In this document: positions 46,576 to 54,254 of the stretch, in pieces
Layout of the letters: every line of letters begins with the position of its first letter
Position numbering within the stretch: position 1 is the first letter of the stretch
Assembly (NCBI GenBank): GCA_002723085.1
Contig: PBNK01000002.1
Coordinates: 1-64,000, forward strand
Source of the DNA: Crocinitomicaceae bacterium
GTDB lineage: Bacteria; Bacteroidota; Bacteroidia; Flavobacteriales_D; Parvicellaceae
Length of the DNA stretch: 64,000 nucleotides
Reading direction: 5' to 3'
Translations under genes and position numbers: made by a program
Notes under the pieces: model-generated
Told to the model about the DNA's origin: nothing
Seen by the model: the letters and a program-made list of their open reading frames with translations, nothing else
Databases searched by the model: none

Positions 46576-46827
46576 ATGAAAAAAATATTTTTAATGTTAT
46601 CCCTAGCTGTTTTTGCTTTTTCATGCGATAATGCTACAGAAAACAAGGCGGAGGAAAATAAAGAAAACGTTCAAAGCTGTGAACCAGCATGCACTAAAGC
46701 TTGTTGTGCTGAAAAAACCAAAGAAACTTCGAGCTGTGAACCAGGATGCGCTAAAGCTTGTTGTGCCGACAAAGCCAAAGAAACTTCGAGCTGTGAGCCA
46801 GGATGCACTAAAGCTTGTTGTGCCTAA
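46576..46827 (+). CDS. Cysteine-rich repeat lipoprotein, probably metal-binding
   Basis: 83 residues. A lipoprotein signal peptide ends in AFSC (lipobox cysteine near residue 17), then an acidic linker and three copies of a 19-residue unit, SCEPxCxKACCAxKxKET. Each unit has four cysteines, so 12 cysteines fill the last 50 residues. Cysteine pairs at this density suggest metal binding, for example copper, zinc or mercury, or a redox role, but no known fold is recognised. The open frame extends upstream to 46540, overlapping the previous gene; ATG 46576 is preferred because it opens the signal peptide. The high identity of the units at DNA level suggests recent duplication. Confidence 0.75.
   Translation: MKKIFLMLSLAVFAFSCDNATENKAEENKENVQSCEPACTKACCAEKTKETSSCEPGCAKACCADKAKETSSCEPGCTKACCA
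46675..46824 (+). repeat. 57-bp tandem repeat within the cysteine-rich lipoprotein gene
   Basis: Units start at 46675, 46732 and 46789, exactly 57 bases apart; the third is shortened by the stop codon. Copies differ at only a few positions per unit, and most changes keep the cysteine codons. The repeat encodes the 19-residue SCEP unit. Confidence 0.9.
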
Positions 46828-46866
46828 AAAAAACACTTCAACTTAACAAATAAATTTTAATGAGAT

Positions 46867-46906
46867 TTAATGCTGATAATATCAGCATTAACTGTTGTGT
46901 TTTTTT
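46867..46906 (+). terminator. Perfect 12-bp inverted repeat with downstream T-run
   Basis: TTAATGCTGATA and its exact complement flank one base (46867-46891). A seven-T run follows after eight bases. The gap makes it a weaker terminator than the tRNA-Asn one; it could also be a dyad operator for the next gene. Confidence 0.5.
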
Positions 46907-46963
46907 CTGTTTTAACTCAAACATTTATTGATTTTTAACGTATGCGTGTGGATAGATAAATTT

Positions 46964-49555
46964 ATGCGTAGACCTTTTTCATACAAAAAGCCATTTATAT
47001 TATTTGTTTTCATTGTCTTTATTTCCTCTATTACAGGACAAAAAAGCGACACTTTAAAATATAGCTCTCACTTAGTTAAAAAGGGAGAAACGGTTTACTC
47101 TATTTCTAGAAAATACAACCTTAGTGTTGATGAACTTAATAAATTAAACCCTAAGTCAGAAAACGTAATTAAAATTGGAGAAGTATTAAAGGTACCTTTT
47201 ATAAAAGAAGAAAGTTTAACTGTAATCGCTACAGAAACACAAAAAAAAGATCCTGTTCCAGAAAAAAAACACAATTCTTCATTTTACATAAAAGAACCAA
47301 ATTTTAAAGATTGCATTTGTTCAGGATTAAAAAAAAGCAATGCATTTAATGTTTCTAAAAGTAGTGGACTTTATTATGATGATAAAGAAATGGAAGTGGT
47401 TATAAGTAAAAAGGCAATTAACCAATATAACATCTATTCAATTACCGCTTCAGGTGTAAACAAGGCCGATTCTGATACTATAATTATTAATGAACCCACT
47501 ATACTTAAAATAAATATTGAAGATAGTGCTGGCAATAAAAAATGCTTTGTGGGGTCGTATATTGTTAATGTCAACCATAAACTTCCTGTTGTATCGTTAT
47601 ATGTAAAACACAACGAGTTTTTTCCAAGTAAAGGAATTTACCACGGAATTTCTAAAAAAGATACTGCTACAGGTAAAGTAATTACTATTGGAAACTCATG
47701 GAAGAAAAAACCAATTGAAGCGTTTGCTCAATTTTTCTTTAACCATTCATTGATTGATGAACTTCCTTTAGATGTCAAAACCTATGGTGGAATGACTTTA
47801 GGTTGGAAAGAAAAGTCCCTTCAACTTTCAGCAAGGAAAGAAAAGTATAATCGTGGAAAGATAAATGTCAAATTATTTAAAAACTTGGCAGTAAACGAAT
47901 TTCAACATGTTGTTTTAAGAACATCTGGAAATGATCAAAATAAAACAAGATTATTGGACAAGTCTATAAGTCATGTTGCAGACGATATTAATTTAAACAC
48001 AAAAGCATCAAGGTCAGTTATTCTTTATGTTAACGGACAATATTTTGGGATTCATAATTTGAGAGAAAAAGTAAATTCAGATTATTTTAAATATCGTTAT
48101 CAATGGAAAAATGACGAATTCATAGAATTGCAAGGTTCGGGATATAAAAATAAAAACTTTAAGTCTGTAGTAGACTATGCAAAAAAACATTTTAACGATT
48201 CAAATTTTGTAGCTAAAATTTCCGAAACAGTAGATGTTGATGATTTTTTTAATTTTCACGCTATTCAAACCTATATAAGTAATCCAGACTGTCGTGGGAA
48301 TATCCGATTTTACAAACATGAAGACAACAAGTGGAAATGGGTAATATATGATACAGATCTTTCTTGTGGTCATAATTTTATTAGAAGAAATTTCATAAAG
48401 GATAAAACATTTCCTGGCTATCGATATTGGTATAATCCTGGATACTCAACAGATCTTTTAAATTCTATGCTAAAAAACAGCGACTTGAAAGAAAAGTTTT
48501 TAGTTCAATATTGTTATTTGCTTGCTACCTACTTAAAAAAAGAAAATTTCGAAGAAAAAATACTCAGCAACCGAAATATCATTGAAGAAGAACTAACAAC
48601 ACACTTTCTTAGGCGAAATCATCTTTATCGAGAAAGCATTTCAAATTACAATAAAAGAGTAAATGGAATCATAAAATATTTTAGCAAAAGAGATCCAACT
48701 ATTCATTCTCACTTAGAGAAAGCATTTAATGTGAAAAACACCCAACACATTAAAATATCACAAAACATAGCTGATTTTAAGGGAATAAGAATAAAGCATT
48801 CTAACCTTTCTACTAACAAAATTGACGGCTTGTTTTTTCAAGAATTTCTACCTGAAATTAAAATCAACATACCAAATCATAAATATAAATTTGATGAGTG
48901 GAGTGATGGAGTTAAAGATTCTATTAGAAAACTAAATTTAATAGATACTGCTTTAGTTGCTTTATTTAAACATGTTGACACTTCATTACAATATAAAAAT
49001 GTACAGCTGACCACCTATTTTGTTAAATCAGATGCTAAAAAACCTTTTTATTTCATAGCTGCTGAAAACAAAAGTGACTCTGAAATTAATTTATCAAATT
49101 ACACTTTATACGAAGACATAAGTAGGTTAGCATATAACTTTGATAGCACCGTTTTAATGCCTGGAGAAAGCATTATATTAACCAATAAAGAATCTTTTTT
49201 CAAGAAGAAAATAAATAATGACACCATTCAAACCCTTGCTTTTAATTTAAACACCAATTATCCCAATGAAGTATCTTTTGTTTTAAGAGATGATAAAGGG
49301 TTATATCTAGATGAATTTTTTATTAATCATACTGATTCATTATTTGTTAGCAGCAAAAATTATCTTTTTTCAAAAAGTGATGAAAATGAAATCACAGCTA
49401 TAAATACAAAAGTTAAAGAGCTTATAAACTTAGATTTTGGATACGAAATTCAGGTAAAAGAAAACGTAAATGGATTTCTCACATCAATTTTATTAATAAT
49501 CACGTTTTTAATGTGCTTTTTTATGTTTTTCATTGTTAAAAGACATTATAACTAA
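46964..49555 (+). CDS. Secreted LysM, CotH-kinase and lamin-tail-like protein with C-terminal membrane helix
   Basis: 863 residues: signal peptide (SSITGQ), LysM at about 38-80 (HLVKKGETVYSISRKYNLS), a CotH protein-kinase-like domain at about 270-520 (VVLRTSGNDQNKTRLLD, NGQYFGIHNLREKVN, DVDDFFNFHAIQTY, WKWVIYDTDLSCG with the DxD of the metal site), a lamin-tail-like sandwich near 690-770 and a C-terminal transmembrane helix (ILLIITFLMCFFMFFIV) with basic end. CotH enzymes phosphorylate spore-coat proteins in Bacillus. A LysM fusion would place a kinase against peptidoglycan. ATG 46964 is preferred over TTG 46928 because it opens the signal peptide. Confidence 0.85.
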   Translation: MRRPFSYKKPFILFVFIVFISSITGQKSDTLKYSSHLVKKGETVYSISRKYNLSVDELNKLNPKSENVIKIGEVLKVPFIKEESLTVIATETQKKDPVPEKKHNSSFYIKEPNFKDCICSGLKKSNAFNVSKSSGLYYDDKEMEVVISKKAINQYNIYSITASGVNKADSDTIIINEPTILKINIEDSAGNKKCFVGSYIVNVNHKLPVVSLYVKHNEFFPSKGIYHGISKKDTATGKVITIGNSWKKKPIEAFAQFFFNHSLIDELPLDVKTYGGMTLGWKEKSLQLSARKEKYNRGKINVKLFKNLAVNEFQHVVLRTSGNDQNKTRLLDKSISHVADDINLNTKASRSVILYVNGQYFGIHNLREKVNSDYFKYRYQWKNDEFIELQGSGYKNKNFKSVVDYAKKHFNDSNFVAKISETVDVDDFFNFHAIQTYISNPDCRGNIRFYKHEDNKWKWVIYDTDLSCGHNFIRRNFIKDKTFPGYRYWYNPGYSTDLLNSMLKNSDLKEKFLVQYCYLLATYLKKENFEEKILSNRNIIEEELTTHFLRRNHLYRESISNYNKRVNGIIKYFSKRDPTIHSHLEKAFNVKNTQHIKISQNIADFKGIRIKHSNLSTNKIDGLFFQEFLPEIKINIPNHKYKFDEWSDGVKDSIRKLNLIDTALVALFKHVDTSLQYKNVQLTTYFVKSDAKKPFYFIAAENKSDSEINLSNYTLYEDISRLAYNFDSTVLMPGESIILTNKESFFKKKINNDTIQTLAFNLNTNYPNEVSFVLRDDKGLYLDEFFINHTDSLFVSSKNYLFSKSDENEITAINTKVKELINLDFGYEIQVKENVNGFLTSILLIITFLMCFFMFFIVKRHYN

Positions 49556-49571
49556 CACTTTCTTGTTAGTT
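49550..49571 (+). terminator. Hairpin overlapping the stop codon of the LysM-CotH gene
   Basis: AACTAACA pairs exactly with TGTTAGTT (eight pairs) around a six-base loop, with the stop codon inside. A-rich rather than T-rich sequence follows, so terminator function is uncertain. Confidence 0.4.
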
Positions 49572-49634
49572 ATTTAAAAAATCCTTTTTTAACGCATACT
49601 ATTAATTTATTTATATTCGTTAGAATAGGGAAGT

Positions 49635-50669
49635 ATGAGTAAAAACAATTATTTTAAAAAAAAGACCAAATGGGGTTTAATTAGTTCTAAAGGATATTTT
49701 ATCCTTTTTTTTCTCTTTAGCAATTATTTTTCCTATTCACAACAATCCTATTTCGAAGAAACCTCTGAATACAAAGACACTACTGAAGAAGAGGAAGAAG
49801 AAAATTTTTATTTGAAATTTGACGAATTTGGATTTAGTTCAATTGAAAACCGAATGGTAGACAATAAAGGTAGAGGAGATGAAAGGTTCAATGGTGTTAG
49901 AAACTTTAGAGTAGTGCTTTATGATTTGCTTTACAGAGGAGGCGGAAACAATTTACATCTTAAAGATACCATTCCAAAATACTATTTATGGAACCCTATG
50001 CCTCTCTATGCCCTTCGGCAACTTAAAGAACAAGGATTTAATCAAGCAACCTATTTATATGCTCATAATTTTGAATATTGGTATCCACCAAATAGGTTAG
50101 ATTCATTAAAATCTGAAAATTTCACTTACAAATGTGAACCAAAACCTTATTCATATCTATCTACTTTTTTTGATGAGGTGATGAACCGTGCAAATAAATT
50201 AGACAGCGGTAAAATGTTAATTCACTGTTGGAACGGCTGGCATCAAGCCGGAATGTTATCTGCTTTTACTTTAATGCAGTTCTGTGATTACTCTAATGAA
50301 GATGCATTAAAATATTGGGAAACATGTACTGATGGAAACCACAAAGGGTACAAAGTAGTAAAAGACAGAATTTTAAACTACAAACGAGATACTGCTCTTT
50401 CTTTTACAGATTTACAAAAAGATCAATATTGTCCCTGTTTAGATATTGAACTTGAAATAAAAGAGCAAAGTGAAGATGACATTGTTAACCTTTCAGAGGA
50501 TGAAATGATGGAAAAACAACCTAAAAAGCAAGAACTTCATGTGGTAAAGAAAGGAGATTCTTTGAGTGGGCTTTCACTGAAATATAAAACTACTATAGAA
50601 AAAATTAAAGCCGAAAATAATTTAGAGTCCGATACTATATTTATAGATCAAACGTTAATTATTCCTTAA
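49635..50669 (+). CDS. Secreted degenerate tyrosine-phosphatase-fold protein with C-terminal LysM
   Basis: 344 residues: N-terminal signal/anchor (about 19-35), an acidic segment, a dual-specificity-phosphatase-like domain at about 85-250, a linker, and a LysM domain at about 300-344 (LHVVKKGDSLSGLSLKYKT). The phosphatase loop reads IHCWNGWHQAG: the HC is present, but the C-x5-R arginine is replaced by glutamine (Q204). It is therefore probably not a normal phosphatase and may bind a phosphorylated or other anionic ligand at the cell wall. TATATTCG, a one-mismatch -7 element, lies 16 bases before the ATG. The gene's 3' end overlaps the convergent lytic transglycosylase by 11 bases. Confidence 0.8.
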   Translation: MSKNNYFKKKTKWGLISSKGYFILFFLFSNYFSYSQQSYFEETSEYKDTTEEEEEENFYLKFDEFGFSSIENRMVDNKGRGDERFNGVRNFRVVLYDLLYRGGGNNLHLKDTIPKYYLWNPMPLYALRQLKEQGFNQATYLYAHNFEYWYPPNRLDSLKSENFTYKCEPKPYSYLSTFFDEVMNRANKLDSGKMLIHCWNGWHQAGMLSAFTLMQFCDYSNEDALKYWETCTDGNHKGYKVVKDRILNYKRDTALSFTDLQKDQYCPCLDIELEIKEQSEDDIVNLSEDEMMEKQPKKQELHVVKKGDSLSGLSLKYKTTIEKIKAENNLESDTIFIDQTLIIP

Positions 50670-51621
50670 TAATTTTTAAAGTATATACTTTTTTCTTTTC
50701 GTTGGATAATTTATTTGAAATTAACCATGGATTAGCTTTTTTCAGCATTTTATAATTAGCATTAATTGCACTTGAAAAATCTATTAAATTATGAATAGTA
50801 GTATCAACTAAATAAGTGTCATAGGAATAAGGTTGGTATAAATCTTTTTTACCAAATTTAAATCCATAATTTTCTGGAGATTCCATAATGCTTTTTATGG
50901 CTAAAATTCTATAAACATATCTTGATGTTTCACTATTAAGATGCAAACGAAAATAGTTATTTGTTTTTTGTTTTTTTATTTGATTAGACAAGCCTCCTGA
51001 GCCCATGTTGTAAGCAGCGGCAGCTAAAACCCAACTGTCAAACCTTTTATGAGCTTTTTTCAAATACTTACATGCAGCAACTGTTGCTTTTTCTAAATGA
51101 TATCTTTCATCTACATCTTTTGAAATTTCAAGATCGTACTCAAGTGCCGTACTTTTCATAAATTGCCAATACCCTTTAGCTCCTGCAGGAGAAGTAACAT
51201 TTCGTAGTCCACTTTCAGCTAATAATAAATATTTCATATCCTCAGGAACGCCATATTCTTTAAGAATAGGCTCAATTTCTGGAAAAAATCTATTGCTTCT
51301 TTTTAATAAACGAAAGGTTTGAGAGTGCCAGTAATTATTTACTATCATTTCATTGTCTAACATTTCATGGACATCAGAAATATTAAGGGGAATTTCTTCA
51401 TTGCAAAACATAATTCCTTTAGGAACTTCTGGTAAATAAAATTCATTTTTTTCTAACGAATCTTCAATTAAAATTTCATTTACTAATTCTATGTCTTCAT
51501 TAGCTTCATTTTGAGTTGGCGTTTCTTGATTATAATTTAAGGATAACATTAAAAACAATACAGAAGCCGAACCTAACAATATGGCCATAAAATATACTTG
51601 TTTAACCCACTTCCTATTCAT
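50659..51621 (-). CDS. Membrane-anchored lytic transglycosylase (SLT/MltD-like)
   Basis: 320 residues: one N-terminal transmembrane helix (about 8-27), then a goose-lysozyme-like domain at about 100-250. The catalytic glutamate is in LLLAESGLRNV (near residue 134). AGAKGYWQFM and AAAAYNMGSGG are the other family motifs. It cleaves the MurNAc-GlcNAc bond of peptidoglycan, forming anhydro-MurNAc. It has no LysM of its own, unlike MltD, but two LysM proteins are encoded just upstream on the opposite strand. The last 11 bases overlap the convergent LysM-phosphatase-like gene. Confidence 0.9.
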   Translation of the reverse strand: MNRKWVKQVYFMAILLGSASVLFLMLSLNYNQETPTQNEANEDIELVNEILIEDSLEKNEFYLPEVPKGIMFCNEEIPLNISDVHEMLDNEMIVNNYWHSQTFRLLKRSNRFFPEIEPILKEYGVPEDMKYLLLAESGLRNVTSPAGAKGYWQFMKSTALEYDLEISKDVDERYHLEKATVAACKYLKKAHKRFDSWVLAAAAYNMGSGGLSNQIKKQKTNNYFRLHLNSETSRYVYRILAIKSIMESPENYGFKFGKKDLYQPYSYDTYLVDTTIHNLIDFSSAINANYKMLKKANPWLISNKLSNEKKKVYTLKIIKE

Positions 51622-51758
51622 TAACTTTCTTTTATAAATACTAATTTTTTACAAATTTATACTAATTAACAAATGATTGAGGATATTCAAGTTTAATAAA
51701 ATAAATAGCTGCTATTAATTGTTATACTTTTTCCTTAAAATTTAAACACTATTATATA

Positions 51759-52964
51759 ATGAGATATCTAATTCCAATAGCAATATTATTTGTTTTTACT
51801 TTTTGCGAAAACCCAACTGGTTCAGCAGAAAACAATGTTAAAGAAGATAACAATCCTGTATCCGTTGACAGCAGCAGTGAAATTATTGAAGAAGTAATAG
51901 AGCCCTTAAAAATTAATATTGACTCTTTTCAAACCGGTTTTGCCAATTTAATATCTGGATTAGACGATTCGTATTTTGACGATTCTGTAATTGACACTAG
52001 TTATTGGAATACTTACGCTGAAAATACAAATAAATCATTTTCAAAAATTAAAAAAGACAGATTAGACATAATGACATCTTGGTTTAAAAAAGAAACCCAA
52101 AATAAAATTGAAGATTCTTCCCTTCTCTTTTATCCTTTTTCTGGTGCTGATTTTTTACATGCTTACCATTTATACCCTAATGCGAATGAAATTATTATGC
52201 TAGCTAAAGAAAGCATAGGGGAAATTCCAAATTTTAATACCATGAAGAAAAAAGAAATAAATGAATACCTTGAAGGTGTTGATTTTTCTTTAAGAGACAT
52301 TTACAAAAGAAGTTATTTTATTACTAAAAATATGTCAAGTGATATTAAAAAAAGTCCAATAAAAGGATTATTGCCTTTATTTTATTGGTTCATCGCAAGA
52401 ACAGACCATCAAATAGTTGAGAAATACGATGTTTATATTAATGAAAATGGAAATAAAATAATTAAGGACAGTTCGTTTATTAAAAATAAAAACATAATAA
52501 GTGGAGTTGAATTTAAGATTATGCTTAATGGAACCAACAAGGTTAAAACTTTAACTTATTTCGATTGTGACATTTCAAACGATGGGTTTGAAAAAAACCC
52601 TGAGTTCAAAATATACTTAGATAACAAAAGGGCTTCAAATACGTTTATTAAATCTGCTTCTTATTTGTTACACTATTCAACATTTAGTGAAATAAGAGAT
52701 ATTATTCTTTCGTCAAGCAATTTCATTATTGAAGACGACACTGGCATTCCCCTTAAATATTTTGATTTAAATAAATGGGATATAAGTTTATATGGCGTTT
52801 ACGTAAAACCTATAAAAGATTTTAGTAAAAATAGATTTCAAACAGATTTAGAAGAAGCATATAAAAATGATAAATACTTTGCTGGAGATTTACCATTTTC
52901 ATTAGGTTATCATTGGGGGACTGAGCTTCAAAATCAAATGACCTACAAAAAGAAAATGGAATAG
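51759..52964 (+). CDS. Putative lipoprotein of unknown function
   Basis: 401 residues with a lipoprotein signal ending FTFC, then a polar linker (GSAENNVKED) and a globular region. The SLLFYPFSGADFLHAYHLYPNANE segment near residue 130 is a clear conserved-looking block, and the C-terminal region ends in LPFSLGYHWGTEL. I do not recognise the family with confidence; the block suggests one of the unassigned Bacteroidota secreted families. It lies between the lytic transglycosylase and the serine hydrolase, 35 bases ahead of the latter, and may be part of the same operon. Confidence 0.75.
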   Translation: MRYLIPIAILFVFTFCENPTGSAENNVKEDNNPVSVDSSSEIIEEVIEPLKINIDSFQTGFANLISGLDDSYFDDSVIDTSYWNTYAENTNKSFSKIKKDRLDIMTSWFKKETQNKIEDSSLLFYPFSGADFLHAYHLYPNANEIIMLAKESIGEIPNFNTMKKKEINEYLEGVDFSLRDIYKRSYFITKNMSSDIKKSPIKGLLPLFYWFIARTDHQIVEKYDVYINENGNKIIKDSSFIKNKNIISGVEFKIMLNGTNKVKTLTYFDCDISNDGFEKNPEFKIYLDNKRASNTFIKSASYLLHYSTFSEIRDIILSSSNFIIEDDTGIPLKYFDLNKWDISLYGVYVKPIKDFSKNRFQTDLEEAYKNDKYFAGDLPFSLGYHWGTELQNQMTYKKKME

Positions 52965-52999
52965 TTATTGATTATGTTTTAAACATTACTATAGTTTAA

Positions 53000-54244
53000 A
53001 TGAAATTTATATTCCCTGTTTTTTTAATTGTATTTAGCTTTACTAGTTCTTTATTTGGACAATCAAAAAATGATGAAATAAAATTATTAGACTTTTTAAA
53101 AGGAAAAGATTCCTTAGTTGATCATGTTTTTAATAATCATGAAAAATACAACCTTGAAATCATATTTGGAGAAGTAAATAATTTAACTCCTGACTCTGTT
53201 GAAGTAAATAATGTTAAACTATTTGAAAATGATAATTACTTTTATCCCGCAAGTACCATTAAGCTTCCATGTGCTATTCTTGGATTGGAAAAATTAAAAC
53301 AATTAGGCATTCCTGAAAATCATTATTTTAGGATAAAGGACGAATTTATATGTGGCAACATGATGCACGTTCTTAATTCTAATAAAAAAAAATCATCTTT
53401 TTATGATATTATTAAGTTAATGCTTGTGGTAAGCGATAACGTAGCTTACAACAGTATTTATGAGTTATTAACTCCTAGTTATATAAATAAACAACTTACA
53501 GCTCGAGAGATAAATAAAACAACTATATATAAAAAATTTGCAGGTTGTAATATTGTAGAAAATTTAAAATTTAATCCTGTCTACTTTTACGACACAAACA
53601 ACAACCTCATTTCACAACAAGAATCTTCCATTTTAGACTTATCTGAAATGGCAAATAAATACAGCTACAGTTCCAATAAACTTATAGGGAAAAATTATCG
53701 GCAAAATAAAAAAGTAATACATAAACCTTTCGATTTTAATTACAATATAGAAGCATCCTTAACTGATTTACACAATTGTCTGACAAGGTTGGTTTATCCA
53801 AAATCAGTATCCGAAAATTTAAGATGGAACATAAACGAAAATGATAGAGTTTTTTTACTACAAAACTTGGGGCTATATCCAAAAGAATTAAATCTTAAAG
53901 CATATAATGATACAGTAATGTATCCCGATGATTTATTAAAGTACATTGCTATTGGCGGGGTTGATAAAAACGAAAAAAACAACATTAGAACTTTAAGTAA
54001 AATTGGCGTTTCTTATGGTTTTATAACCGAAATATCTCTTGTTATAGATTTTGAAAACAAAATCAACTTTTTTTTATCTGCAAGAATGCATGTTAATGAA
54101 AATCAAACCTTAAATGATAATATATACGAATATGAAACTGTTGCTAAACCATTTCTTGGGAAACTAGGGCAATTGTTAATTGAATACCAAAAGCTATATG
54201 GAATTAAAAAAGATTTGTCTGAATTTCAAGAACTATTTAATTGA
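53000..54244 (+). CDS. Secreted SxxK serine hydrolase, class A beta-lactamase-like fold
   Basis: 414 residues with a signal peptide (SSLFGQ). The serine-lactamase/transpeptidase motifs are visible: S85-x-x-K88 in FYPASTIKLP, S145-D146-N147 in VVSDNVAYNS, and a degenerate third motif, K-I-G in place of KTG, in LSKIGVSYGF. The order and spacing fit the beta-lactamase2 family, which includes peptidoglycan-remodelling enzymes as well as class A beta-lactamases. The altered third motif and the extra length make a cell-wall function likelier than antibiotic resistance. It converges on the L,D-transpeptidase-like gene with ten bases between stops. Confidence 0.8.
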   Translation: MKFIFPVFLIVFSFTSSLFGQSKNDEIKLLDFLKGKDSLVDHVFNNHEKYNLEIIFGEVNNLTPDSVEVNNVKLFENDNYFYPASTIKLPCAILGLEKLKQLGIPENHYFRIKDEFICGNMMHVLNSNKKKSSFYDIIKLMLVVSDNVAYNSIYELLTPSYINKQLTAREINKTTIYKKFAGCNIVENLKFNPVYFYDTNNNLISQQESSILDLSEMANKYSYSSNKLIGKNYRQNKKVIHKPFDFNYNIEASLTDLHNCLTRLVYPKSVSENLRWNINENDRVFLLQNLGLYPKELNLKAYNDTVMYPDDLLKYIAIGGVDKNEKNNIRTLSKIGVSYGFITEISLVIDFENKINFFLSARMHVNENQTLNDNIYEYETVAKPFLGKLGQLLIEYQKLYGIKKDLSEFQELFN

Positions 54245-54254
54245 AAAGTAGGGC

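Noticed and set aside
46613-46846. Overlapping open frames on both strands across the cysteine-rich lipoprotein gene
   Set aside because: They arise because the 57-bp repeat lacks stops in several frames; only the +46576 frame has a signal peptide and lipobox.
46867-46906. Riboswitch or structured leader upstream of the LysM-CotH gene
   Set aside because: Only a simple 12-bp palindrome is visible, without the multi-stem pattern of a known riboswitch.
53000-54244. Beta-lactamase resistance gene
   Set aside because: SxxK and SDN are present but the KTG motif is altered, and the cell-wall gene context favours a housekeeping remodelling role.
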